From Hirundichthys speculiger (Eukaryota; Chordata; Actinopteri; Beloniformes; Exocoetidae): 64,000 bases of DNA. The DNA lies in assembly GCA_018398805.1 (NCBI GenBank), contig JAGFBZ010000339.1, positions 372,001-436,000 on the forward strand, in the 5' to 3' direction. Under the pieces are notes generated by a model, which was not told where the DNA came from, searched no databases, and saw only the letters and a program-made list of their open reading frames with translations. Below are positions 24,236 to 36,324 of this stretch, one piece after another. The position numbers were made by a program, and so were the translations under genes. Within the stretch, counting starts at the first letter, position 1; each line of letters begins with the position of its first letter.

Positions 24236-24965
24236 AATTGACCCTTCGGTAAGCACCGCCCCCCCTCCCGCTTTTCCCTAGTTACTGTTGTTAAGGACTG
24301 TGTTAATTCACTATATTTCCGATGCGTATCATCAGTATTTATATTATACTATAATAATGCCATGGTAAAACATTGCTGCTGGGGGACCTGCAAAAGTGAC
24401 TCGAGGTGTCCAGAATGTTTGGAGGAGACATTTTTATTCCCTTTTCCCAAACCAAAACAAACGCTGGAAAAACACAGGCTGTGGGTTGGGTTATGTGGCC
24501 GTCCACACAAGCAACTGAATGTGGGGAAAGTTACAGAACACACCAACATTTGCTCCAAGGTAAGTTTCTCTGTTAGCATTAGCTCTGTTAGCATTAGCTC
24601 TGATCCATAGTGGAGACGTCATTGACACTATGGACCAGAGCTAATGCTAACAGAGAGACGTTTTCACTCAACACCCTCCCCGCTGCTAAATCATATTATT
24701 ACTTTTAATAAACAGTGGTTAAATCAGTCTTCTAATAAACAAAGCAAACTTAGCAAAAGTAGGTGTGTTTTGTAACTTTCCCCACGTTCAGTTTTAGACA
24801 GCCACATAACCCAACCCACAGCCTGCATTTTTCCACCGTTTGTTTTGGCTTGGATTAACACAGTCCTTAACGCAGGAGCAGCAAGAGCGTCTAGCAATAG
24901 TACCTAGCAATAGTAACGTATGGCGTAAAGGCGGGATGGGGCCGGTGCTTATTGAAGGATCAATT
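24236..24965. mobile_element. THAP-element-derived foldback (imperfect palindrome)
   Basis: The two halves are imperfect inverted copies around a centre near 24620. The outer ends read AATTGACCCTTCGGTAAGCA on the left and, read inward on the other strand, AATTGATCCTTCAATAAGCA on the right. Further in, both arms share GTTAAGGACTGTGTTAAT, GGCTGTGGGTTGGGTTATGT, GTGGGGAAAGTTAC, CTGTTAGCATTAGCTCTG and finally ATCCATAGTG against CACTATGGAC. The left arm carries a THAP-domain exon. The right arm lacks about 140 bp of that exon and carries extra sequence near 24660-24765. THAP domains are found in P-element and Kolobok transposases, so this is probably a foldback made by inverted duplication of the 5' end of such an element. 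No clear target duplication was seen. Confidence 0.65.
24362..24559 (+). pseudogene. THAP-domain first exon (transposase N-terminus)
   Basis: An ATG opens 66 codons that end at a perfect splice donor (AAG|GTAAGT, donor at 24560). The translation begins MVKHCCWGTCKSDSR and has the hallmarks of a THAP zinc-binding domain: a CxxxC pair at residues 6 and 10, the FPFPK segment at 27-30, the invariant tryptophan at 41 followed by CGRP, and the third ligand cysteine at 64 in an ICSK context. The fourth ligand, a histidine, would lie at the start of the next exon, which is missing. THAP domains bind terminal DNA in P-type transposases and also occur in host regulators. The inverted duplicate of this exon immediately downstream argues for a transposon remnant, not a host gene. 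Confidence 0.6.
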
Positions 24966-27900
24966 GAGATTGCACTTAGGACAGAAAATAACTGCAGCAC
25001 CAGACCATGGAGCTTCTGCTCCCAGTGGGACCCGGACCTTTTTTTTAAATAATTTTTTTTGTTTGTAAAAATGAACAATGCTGTTAGTCAATAAAATAGA
25101 AAAAACATTATTTGTAAAACAATTTTTTTTTCTTTTTTTTTATTAGCTTTTCTACATAATAGATCAAATAACTGGATGATAACTTGAAAGTGTGAGTTGC
25201 CAGATAATTTATTATCATGTGAAAAAAAAGAAAAAAAACACTATGACGCCCTGAATCAATTTATTAATGATCTCCATCCTATTTGTACACACTGCCATCA
25301 ACTAAAATTGTATTAACTCATGTGCCACAACTGTTATTTGCATGTAAATTGATGTAAGGAGTTATCTCGGGTTCTGTTACATTAATGTTTATATTTTGCT
25401 ATAGAGTCACTGCATCTCCAGAGAAATTCTTGTTCTCTGTAGAGAAGCCAGCCTGGATCGTCCTCCCCCACCCATTAAACTGTCTGCTGATTTTAATGAC
25501 GGTGAGAGAAGTTGATGTGATTGGCCATTACTGAAGTCTGCATCCTCTGCACCTGCTGAAAATATTCCTTTGGAACCTGCTAATATGTTTCTTATTAAGG
25601 CATTATTTCTGCCTAATCCTCTTTTTCTTTGCTCCAGCTTTGCACACGTGCCTCTGGTATTAAAAAAAAAAAATAAATAAGAAAAAAAAAGTTAAAAAGA
25701 AATTGAGAGAACATGATTAGTAGCACCCAGGTTTGTCACGCATCAAAAAAGATGCAGGTGTAACATCCTTTAAAATGTATCATTTCATTTTTGGCAGTTT
25801 TTAGAATGAAAATAAATTCTAAGCATATTTTAAGAGTATTTCTCACTCTGATCCAATATAACACATATTTGGAACTAACTGAAATATACTTCAAACTTAG
25901 TCCATATTGTGTAAATGAACTGAGAATAATTGTTGGCTTTTACATAAAACTGTACAAACCAAAGAGCAGCTGCTTTGATAACTGTGCATGCTTGCCGTTT
26001 GATCAGAGCATCCCTGAAGACATCTCCCTCCCAGAATCCTGAGTGCCTGAGGCAGTGGTCCATGATGCTCGGCTCCATGTCCTAGAGCTGGAGCAAGTAA
26101 AGGTCAGCACTGGATGTTTGTGAAATCCAGGGGAGATGCCGGCCTCAGACCACTTACTGTATCATACAATAGCATATGTGTACCGTCTAGCACCGCGGTC
26201 TAACGCTGACATTCAGGACTGAAAAAGATCAAATCTGCAGTCTCTATCTATCTGAGATAAAAGTAAGGTTCCTGGACGAATCTTGTGAGCAGAGGCCAAC
26301 TCATCACAGGCCTCTCAAAACCTCTATTTTTGTGCGTCCGTCATGATAGCATGCACAGAGCTATTTTAGGGAAATGCATCACCAGAGAGTTATGCAAAAT
26401 CAGCAATCCTCTGATGAATTAAAAATGTATGCTTGGATGGAAATAATTTTGGTATACATCATAATTATTACCTTAAAGGGAAACTCATCGTTGTAAAAGA
26501 TGAAGGTTATTTCTGGGAATGATTTGGGGATTTTCAAAGTTCATCACAAGTAGTATCTGCTTTGGAAACTTCTTCCTGCTGTATCTCAGCCAATACAAGC
26601 CTCTTTTCTGTATAATCTGAGGTGCCAAGAATCAGCCTGCGCTTTCTGACAAACATGTGCCTCAAAGGCCACTCACAATGCATTAAGAATGTTTTCTTTT
26701 TGACAACACATCAAAATGTGACCTTTAAATGATTCTTGTTACTAGAGACGGCGAACAAGAAAATCGATGGGATGCTGCTAGAGAGGAGGGATTAATGCAG
26801 GGCAAATTGATCATTCCATTTCATTTTCATCTTGATTTGATGTGCCAGCCATACACACCTAATCTGACCACAAACTGCTTTTAACACCCGAGAGGAGAAT
26901 CCTTTGAGCCGAAAAATATGACAAGCTCAACATGGTTCTCAGTTACAAAAACAATAGGAAAGGACTGCAAGCTTTTACTAACAGTTAACCCTAATGACAA
27001 AGAGCTCCCTTTTTCCTTTCCTTTTGTGTCTCTATGCTTTTTATAGTGTGCCTCAGTTCTGTTGCTCCTTCTCACTACAGGGAATACACAACGGCAGAGC
27101 TCATTGTCTATTTTGCACAGTTTGCTGGTCCATCAAACTGCAAAAACAAATACATTAATCATCAGAAAACACTGATAGATCATTAATTATAGTACCTCAT
27201 TGCTGATGTCACACATTGTTGAATCCTATCACAGATAATCACAGCACTTTGGTGGAACTTCATTAGGCAAACTGTTCATTTACAAAGCCGAGCATGGACG
27301 TGCAGGCAAGGAGTCAAAGAGATAAAAGACAATAGTTTTTTGTTTTAAGAATCTTTCTGCAAACATTAAAAGAGATATTTGCCACAGAAGAATTGCACTA
27401 TTTTCTCACTTCCTGCACGCTGTTGAGATTGTGTGCGTGTTACCGCTGAAATGGCAGAGCTCAACAGATAACTCTGATAACAAAGATAGCAAATCTGGGA
27501 AATGAAAAATGGCACTTCTCCTCTACATGGAGATACATCAGTGTTTATTAAATCAATGCCAGACAGAGGAATCTGAAGGTAAAATAATGAACCACTTATA
27601 AATGATCTTTGCTTCGCTGGGCCTTACCTGATCAGGGCGTTCAGGGACCACCAGTGTGATGCATATTAGAAGAGGTCTATTAATCCTAGTCCTTCCTCAG
27701 AGCTGACTATAAAATTGGTGAGTCCTCTGTGACTTACAAGGCCCATTCTTTATAATTTTTCAATGTGGGAAAAAAAAGGCAGCCACACAACTTTCATTGA
27801 TTGGGTGTGAAAGTTTGGGTCTTCTGTGAGTTTTGTCCACAAGAGTGTGGATATTTCATTATGGTGCTCTGGGAGACATCTTAGGCATCTTGGCTACCTT

Positions 27901-28041
27901 TTGCACAGCATCCATGGTAACTTGAGAGGCTGATCTCCCAGTAGAAATGTGATTTTAATTGAGTGACATCCAGGGAGTGAGATGCAGCAGCCGCATTGGC
28001 AAAACAGGTCGACAACGGACAGACTCCCAGCTGCAGTCCCC
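24966..28041. other. Gene-free stretch, unique AT-rich DNA
   Basis: No exon or transposon was recognised. There are short A- and T-rich patches at 25110-25145 and 25663-25690. The open frames (at most 83 codons) have no recognisable domains. Confidence 0.5.
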
Positions 28042-28221
28042 ATAGGGCCTGATTTACTAAGATCCTAAATGAAGAGTACTAAATTGCGTGTGCACTGAAA
28101 AAGTTTGCGCGTGCTGTTGTTGTGTGTTTTGCGGGTGATCAACTAAGAATGCTCGCGCAATTGATAACGGGTGCAAACCGCAGTATTGAAATGAGGTGTT
28201 GCGTGTCTTACGGTTTGCGCC

Positions 28222-28615
28222 ATGGAGAGTCTGGATGGAAAGCAGGATAGACGCAAGCGCAAAATGAAATTTGACGAGTTGGAGTTAGAGATATTAGTGG
28301 AAGAGGCAAATAAACACATTCCTGAACTACAGCAAAGAAATTTAAACATTACCAAAAGAAACGCAATATGGGAGAAAATCTGCGATAGAATAAATGCAGT
28401 TGGTAAAACAAAAAGAACGGCAGATGAGGTTAAAAGAAGGTGGCAAGATATAAGGCAAAGAACTAAAGAAAAAGTGGCCTTTAATAAAACTTCGGCAAAC
28501 AAGACAGACAGGTGGAGGGCCTGCGGAAGAGATGCCTCTAACCAGCATTGAGCAGCAGGTGCAGCTCACCTTCTGCGAGGAGCAGATAACAGGGATACGG
28601 GGTATGACACGCTAG
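28222..28615 (+). pseudogene. Harbinger ORF1, Myb/SANT-like DNA-binding protein, frameshifted
   Basis: The ATG at 28222 opens 109 codons to a stop at about 28551. Residues 13-85 form a Myb/SANT-like trihelical domain: a basic start (RRKRKMKF), the first helix FDELELEILVEEANKHI, W50 in RNAIWEKICDRIN, and VKRRWQDIRQRTKEK with W74. Such ORF1 proteins work with the Harbinger transposase, binding its terminal repeats. The sequence GACAGACA at 28503-28510 looks like a 4-bp duplication. Past it, another frame continues with a GGGPAEE...TSIEQQV-type tail to a stop at 28613-28615, typical of these proteins. The duplication therefore probably truncated the protein by replacing its natural tail. The DNA-binding core is otherwise uninterrupted, suggesting a relatively young copy. 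Confidence 0.7.
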
Positions 28616-28753
28616 AGCCAACTGCAGAACAAGGTAGGCGCACAATAAGAAACACTTTCTTCTCCATGAAAACACGTGATTTATTTATTATCACAAATAA
28701 AAAAATGAATGTGCCTCCTGTGGCAACCTTTTGCTGAATAATACTCGATTTAA

Positions 28754-28899
28754 CCATCCATCCATCCATCCATTAACTCCCGCTTGGTCCGGAATCGGGT
28801 CGCGGGGGCAGCAGCTTCAGCTGAGAGGCCCAGACCTCCCTCCCCCCGGCCGCTTCCACCAGTTCCTCTGGGAGAATCCCGAGGCGCTCCCAGGCCATT
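28754..28899 (+). repeat. Dispersed LINE-like repeat fragment nested in Harbinger copy C
   Basis: It begins with a short CCAT tandem and continues with TCGGGTCGCGGGGGCAGCAG, GCCCAGACCTCCCTCC and CGAGGCGCTCCCAGGCC. This GC-rich block is a common fish interspersed repeat, probably the 3' part of a non-LTR retrotransposon. It stands out as clearly more GC-rich than the AT-rich host element. Confidence 0.6.
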
Positions 28900-29432
28900 C
28901 AACATTCAAATAAAATATTTCTCCTTTTGCATGTGCTTGTGACCGTCTCCAAATCAGCCCTTAAGTTTCAACTATCTGGTTTTCATTCATTCCAAACAAA
29001 TTTACACGAGTCCGAAAGACTCTCTCTCTGCGTATTCTTTGATTTTGGCGATGTCACCTCCTTGCCACAATAACAGCAGCCATCGGTGCGTAATGCTGGG
29101 CAAATTAGTACCTTCCTTTCGAACGTATTAAATACAGACGCAATCACAATCCCCGCAATTACTTTCAGGGTTGGTAAATCTCATTGCGTGTGGTAAATGG
29201 CCCTATTTGCATTTTCCCCTCCCAGTATTTAGCGCTTTCTGGCGGGTACGCCCCATATTGATTATTCATCAGGGCAAAAGTACTAAATGAACAGCGTGTG
29301 CTATTTTGCTCATTTGAGAGGCGCAGTCCTCTTTGCACGCTGTTAGTAGATCAGCTTGCACATTGGTTTGCGGGTGGTGTCAAGTTTGCACACGTTTTTA
29401 CGCGCGCAAACCTTTAGTAAATCAGGCCCATA

Positions 29433-32400
29433 ATGTACAAAACTTGTGGTGTTGACTGACTCATATTAGTCTGCATCGAATGAACAAAATTACAGGTTTG
29501 GATATATGCCCTCCTTACAAGATTCTTTGATGTACAATACTGGAGCTCTCTCAGCTCATATTCAAAGTTTTCAGTCATCTTCTTTCTTTTTTTTCCCTTT
29601 CAGTGTGTCATAGTGCAATACCAGGTGCAGCTGACTTTTATTTTCTTCCTCCAACAACACTTTTACCAAAAAATAGTATTTCTTTTTTATTATCAGATAT
29701 GGAATCAGTGCACGCTAGGAAACAATCAACTCCCCTCGACCTAAAATCATCAGTGGTGACAGCAGACTGTAGTGACACACATCGACAGAGGGGATGAAGG
29801 CACAGTCACAGTAAATCGTCTGCCTGTGCTTTGGGGAATCATTGGAATTCATGATCTTTTCTCAGTATGCTAACAATAATCTTCTGCTAACTTTGTCTCG
29901 CACATGACTAGACATAGCAAACACTTGTCTTCCCTGAGTCTCAGGCAGCTTCTCCTCACCATGCAAATTTCAGGCCTCTGCCCCTATTTGTATTACAGCT
30001 ATATCCTCAACCTTTTCCAGTCACCGCCTTTCATGCAGCCAGATGACAATACCTATGCTCATGAGCAGCTTAATACACACTGTCTCTTTCTCTCTCTCAC
30101 ACAGGATTTTACCTTGATAAACCTGAAGCGTTAAACAACCGTCAAATGGCCTTTTTCTGTGTGTAGATTGCAATAAGACATGTTCTAAAGTCTCCAAATG
30201 TCTCTGCTGAGCAAATGCTGCACTCAGAAGCAACCATGTACTCACCAGAAAAGAGTACAAGATGCTTTTATTAAACAGGGAATAATAAATGCTTCTGTTG
30301 TAAAATATGCTGGATAAAAAAAAGTGCAACCCAAGTCAAATTTGTCCATATTTCTATATTCTACCTTGTGCAGGACTGCAAAGGGAACTTAATTGGGAAG
30401 CACCTTAGATAGATGTTACAAAACGTGGCGCTTCAGACTTTAGTTTCTACCTTACTTACAAGTGAACAAGATTTGATTGGATCAAAGCAGAAAAACTTGT
30501 ATTTCACTCTTGCCTCTTGTTACAGCTGATGGGAGCTTTTTCTGTCTTCCATTCTATTTGACTGACATGTATCAAGCTGACATGTATTTTTGATAAGGAA
30601 AGGATTCTGTTCCAAGAATATGTTCCAGTAACTGATAGGATTTGTTTTCTGTGTTTTATTATGCTTTATGTAGTATCACAAATTTGAGTTTGTGTGCATT
30701 CTAAGGCCAATTTCCCTTTGGGCACTGTGATGTTGAAGACTGAGAGCAGAAGTAAACAGTAAAGATTAGAAAAACAGATGGTTCTCATGCAGACAATTTG
30801 CACCACACCAATAAAAGAGGTGCTGAATATGTTATGAGCATCACTGAAGACAAATAAAGATAGCACGAAACAACGTCTATAAATTAACTGTTGATGTTTT
30901 AATGACTTCTTTTTCCATTTTGTCATCTGTCATGTTTCAAACATTTCCTACATTAAGTTATACATTTATGGCAAATATTAAAAATTGAAAGAAAAATCTT
31001 TTTCCTTGAAAGCATTGCCTGTAAATATATAACTCTAGTGTGCAATTATACTGTCTTGACATTTCTTCATTAACATTCAGACAGTAATCTGGTAACTATT
31101 TTGTGATTGCAATCACATTTTAAAATGCCTCTAAAATGCCCTGTCTTATCACACATGCCATATTATTACAGAACCATTTCATCTGCCTCACCTCCAGCGT
31201 GAAGCTTTGATGGTGTCAAGTGGGAGACGACAACCAATTAAAAGAAAATCAGTCAAACAACTTGGGGTCAGATCTCAGGATGCTCCCAATCACTCATAAT
31301 TTCCTGTTGTTGCTTTTCAAACGCTCCTGATTGGAGCCTGACAAGTCAGTCCGCACTATGGTCAGACCACTGTAGCTGCAACTGTATCTCATCAAAAACA
31401 AACTCCACTCAAGATTGATACACCCCTATAATACTCTACTTGTCTCTTTTTACTTCAATTAGGTCCTGTTGCCTACTGAGCATGACTTACAGGAAAGAAG
31501 ACTTTACACGGCCTTTAATAATGCCAGCAGGACTCTTGATTGTTTTTAGTAATGCAAAAGCTGAGAGATGATAGGAATGGCATGTGTGGGGTCTGACAGG
31601 ACAAGCAGTGGTCCTGATAGTGTTTCTCTGCACGTCCTCTGCTGTTAGTCATTACTGTGTGCAGACGAGGGGTGATGTTTACTCTGCTGAGACAAGCAAG
31701 TTCTACTGCTCTGGGTTGCAACCTTGTGACTCCCTTCTCCCTCCTGCTGCCAGGTCTCCTAACGTCTAGCCTTGGCCCTGCCACACCATCAGCCCACTGG
31801 CGTATTGCTGCTGTTGGATCCCAACTGAGAACCACAACTGGGGTTTTTTTGAATAAATTCACTAAAAGACATGATGATTCCTGTGCATATTGTCTGCCTG
31901 GTGGGTGTTCGGGTGATATTTCAGGGAATAATAACATAATACACACAAGGGATGTGATACTGCAGTGCACTGCTAAGCCACCATTTCCTCTTTTTGTCTT
32001 TGGTTTCCTTGTGTTGTCACTTTCAAACATTACCTCCACCCACACAGGTATGAAAAAAAAGCAGAAGGAAGAGAGAAATGGTGACAGAGACTTACAGCGA
32101 TACACAGTGTGTGAAATCGGGAGTTGTAATCCTTGGTAATAGATTTAAAAAATCTATGAGAATACGGTTAGGTGTTTTATCATACAGAGATGATGAAAAT
32201 AAATGACAGAGTGTGAGAAAGAAATGAAAGATGTTAGAAAGCACAATTGGCGGTTTATTTGTGGAACACCAATGGCTGAAGGACCAAAAAAAAAAATGAG
32301 AAGAACCAAAAGAGAAAAGCATGAAATAAAAAGGTACAAAGAAATTAAAATGCAACAGTTATAACTTTACAAATCAAAGCAATTATAACAGTTGACTCAA

Positions 32401-35400
32401 AAACAGACAGAAGCAAGTTGAAACAAACAGCTCAGTAAGGATTATGGAAATGAATGAGGTACATAATGGCAAAAGGTTCAAATCAAATATAATGCACCAA
32501 ATAAAAAAATGAAATGATTACCAAGCTTATGCAGGAGGTCAGGGATCAGAGGTCAAGTTCAATATAAACACGGAAACCATTATGGCGTCTGCATGGATGT
32601 CTCTGGAAGAAATAAACAAGGAGTTGATGTAAGTACACTTCGCTGTAAGTGCTGTTTAAGTCCTACATCTACTTGACAATATGTAGCACTCAAATATTAA
32701 TGTGACACAATGCTGCAGTAAGCACTGATTCACAGCAGTGCACAAACCCGAGATGCTTCGTTTCCTTAAGTGGTGTGGGGCTATTTCAGAGTTTAGTGAA
32801 TCGCAGACACACTTATTCCAGCCCTTTAAAGCAAGAGAGGGCATCTTTTTATCCTCCCATAACCATGTCAAGACCATAAATTAGTGTTTTCTTATTTCCA
32901 AACCTCTCAGCAAAATTAGGTGGACTAAGCAAGACACCAATGAAATGCTAATACATCACTCATGCTTTATGTGTCATGAATGCATGCCTATATGTTTTTC
33001 TGAGGATATGCACATGCACTATATATTCAGATGCAAAAACAGTGCACACACAACTAAGAAAAAGAATGAGTCTGATTTTTTCTCTACCAAAAAAAAAAAA
33101 AAGAAAGAATCCTATAGCAGTAACAGAAAACAGTCTGCAATACTCCATCACTGAGACCAGCAAAGGCATTATTCTTTGCCAAATGAAGAAAAACTACACA
33201 AATGGCTGTGCAGTCCAAGCAGAAAGCATTCATCTATTGAAGTCTCCACATTTTGTTATGCATAAAATGTCCCACCTTTATTTGATATTGTTTGGATGAA
33301 GTGGTAAGGAAATGCACCCAAATAAAACATATTCTTTCAAATATTATTCAAATATGCTACTCTAGGGTTTTTCAGCATATTCTGTTTGAACACAATCTTT
33401 GGCTTCTGAAAGCGTTTCCACAGTTTTCCACTTACAACAATGTTCACATGATCCCTTTGGTAACAGTGAGCGAGGTCAGTAACACTTTATGACTCCATTC
33501 ACTTGTTAGATTCACGGGAGAATTAAAAAAAAAGGTTCAGATCCTTACCTTATAAAGAAAACATGCGCAGTTAAATGTCAGTAACAAATTTAAGCAACAA
33601 ATTGGAAAATCCAACAAAGTGCCCTTCTCAAATAAAACAAACATTCGAGAGTCTTCAGAGAGACTTACCTACAAGAAAGCAATACAAATGTGTGTTTTTT
33701 TAGGGAAGGAAAAAAATCATGTTGCAAGGTCTTCTGCACCGCCTGAACATGAAAATCAAACAACATCAGATGTAAGACAACAGCTCTGTACACTTTAGGC
33801 CCTCAGGCACCATATCAGCTCTGAAACAACAATAATAGCCTTTATAGGTGTCTAGCACTTCAAGATCATGCACAATATCTCAAATAAATGTAATTTGACA
33901 TTCTTCTGCAGTACAACAAAAAGCAATGAAACAGAAAAAAAGCCCAAGGGTTGGAAAACCCCTTCAGAAGCTCCTGCATCTGTGTGTGATTAGTTCCACT
34001 ACCTAAGATAAAGCATGCAGAGCAAATGTAACCTCGTCATAATCTGTGTGGCATGAAGGCAGAGGGACACTCAAGCGGAAAACAACAATAACTGCTGAAC
34101 AATACGGCTTACCACTGTGACAGTCCCTAAACCGTAGTCCTGCAAGTGTTTTTCCCCATTATTAATTGTCTGATCGTTGCGGAAAAGTAAACAGCGCGAG
34201 TCTGAGCAGACGGGAGTTCTCCCAGGTATTAGCTGCTAATTGCCGCCAACCAAACAAGCAGCACTTTCTGGAGAAAACAATCTATATTATTTCATCTTGC
34301 TCTATTCTGCAGAATGCACACTGGAATTTCTTGAGAGCACAAGATAAATGCATGTACCATAATTACTACTAATTTTGCAAATAATTGCAAATTTCTTGTG
34401 CCACCTAAACCCACAATAAAACAAAAGCAATCTATGTGGCCCTTGGCTGTGAAATTGAAACAGTCCAATTTCTGCAGTCTGCCTTCCAGTCATTCATTAT
34501 CTAGCATTTGTATCTCCGCTGTGGTAAAAGCAGTGAGGGGAAGGGAGAGACGGAGGGAAGCTGATGACAGGGATTCATGGATGCTCTGAATGCAGACATG
34601 CTGTTCCAGCATCTTGCCTCTCCCAACAAAACATATGAAAAGCTTCAAAGCCTCCAGCTTTACGCTTTGGAACACATCTTCTGATTATATCCAAAGCTCC
34701 TCTTTTTAGAGCATGAAAAAAAGAAACAAACAAAACATCACCTGAAAATCGAGATAGCCTTTTGCAGAAGGCTTTCGCACCTAATCCCTTTCATTTCAGG
34801 TCAGTAAAATATTAGTGCTTTCTTACTGCTCTGATGGTCATATCACATTTCAAAGATTGTGTGCCTCTCCAGCAGGGAGAGGAGAGAAAAAGAGACAGGG
34901 CAGTAGGGAGCTCAAGCAATCCCCCATCTATTACTGACGAACCAATCATCAAAGACAAATTACGGTACACTTCACTGGGATATGCAAATTCCATATTAGA
35001 TGCAAGTCATCAAAAGATCAGCAATGAAATATTTTGCATCTACAAATTGAAAATGTCTGCTTTCAGATCAAGCTTTAATACCACTTTAGCATAAAAATAA
35101 AAACATGAACCCAATTTTCAGTTTTTAGTACGGGAACTACAACTGATTATAACTAGTGAAAACTAATACTCTGACTTGTTCTGCCATAACCTCACTTTAG
35201 TATGGCATTTTATATTTATGATTTCAAAATCTGAGTGGTGAACGTAATGCTTTTTCTGTGTAAAAAATGTTTTCTACTACAAATGCTGCTGTTTCTGCAT
35301 TCCTAACCTGAAGGTACAAAAGCATAAGCATCAACAGAAGAGAACAAGTGGACACAGGCAAAGCACTCCATTCAGAAATATATATTTATGAGGACTATAA

Positions 35401-35530
35401 TTACTCATGTATGTGTTCATCATTTATGTTAGAGTCAATGCTGCATTTCAACCCTGCTGTCTATTATTACAACTTATTCTGAAATTTAAATAAATTAGAT
35501 TAAACCTACAAAGAAATTAGTAACTGATTA
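29433..35530. other. Gene-free stretch, unique AT-rich DNA
   Basis: No supported exon, RNA gene or transposon was found. Overlapping antisense open frames at 31515-32105 (-, 196 codons, begins at GTG) and 31657-32139 (+, 160 codons) are the longest in the window, but they have no recognisable domain and are probably chance. An A-rich run lies at 33090-33107. Confidence 0.5.
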
Positions 35531-36324
35531 TACACCCCACCCTACCCCCACCCCAAAAGTTGGGACAATATGGAAAAAGCAAAAAAACCAAACATGAAAA
35601 TGAGCGATTCTTCCATTTAGTTTGACTTTGATTTCTTTGCTAACAGTAAGAACCAAAGACATTTCATGATATTTTTTCATTGACCTCATTTCATTTGTTA
35701 AAGATTGATATTTCACAAATACAACACATTCCAGAAAAAGTGAACAGGCAATGTCATCAGGTAATTTTAATCAGGATTTGGTACAAAAGCAATATCAACA
35801 AGCATCTGAGTCTTTGAGGCGAAAAGATTGTCAGAGAACTTCCACTTTGCTTAACAAAAGAGAGAGAAAATCTTTAAGAACAATGAGAATTGTTAATTGT
35901 TAAGAGAATTGCATGTTTCTGTTTCTACAGTACATGTTACAATTAAACGAAGGAATCTGTAGAACCTTCAGTGTATAAAGTGACCTTCAGTGTATTTCAT
36001 TCACAAATGTCCCTTAAAACTTTCCTTTCAAAAAAGGAAACCCTCATGTTGACCTTGTCATCAATGTCTCTGGGATCAGAAACATTGGACATGAACCATC
36101 ACAAAGTGAAAATGTATGTTGTGCTTTGATGAATCAGTGTTTCATGTCCTTTTCTTTTTAGAAAAAAAAATGGGTGCCATACATTCTAAACCATTCCAGG
36201 CCATCTATGCTGTTATCAGCAACGAGCCCAAAAAGCCAGGAGCTGTTATGGTTCAGGGTTGTGTCACAGCCCTTTGCAAAAGTCATTTACACATATGTGA
36301 TGGCACCATTAATGCAGAAAAGTA

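Larger units (their letters stand above)
28045..29429 (+). mobile_element. PIF/Harbinger-type DNA transposon, copy C (non-autonomous)
   Basis: A 1385-bp element with clear terminal inverted repeats: GGGCCTGATTTACTAA at the left end is matched exactly on the other strand at the right end (29414-29429). Three-base ATA duplicates flank it at 28042-28044 and 29430-29432, consistent with the 3-bp target duplication of Harbinger elements. Subterminal GCGCGCAAA/TTTGCGCG-type motifs occur at both ends. Inside lies a Myb/SANT-like ORF1 (28222-28615), but no DDE transposase was found; the centre holds an unrelated repeat fragment (28754-28899) and short noncoding sequence. It is the best preserved Harbinger element in the window. 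Confidence 0.8.

Noticed and set aside
24571..24600. Tandem duplicate GTTAGCATTAGCTCT as a regulatory repeat
   Set aside because: It is part of the THAP foldback arm near its centre and is explained by that structure.
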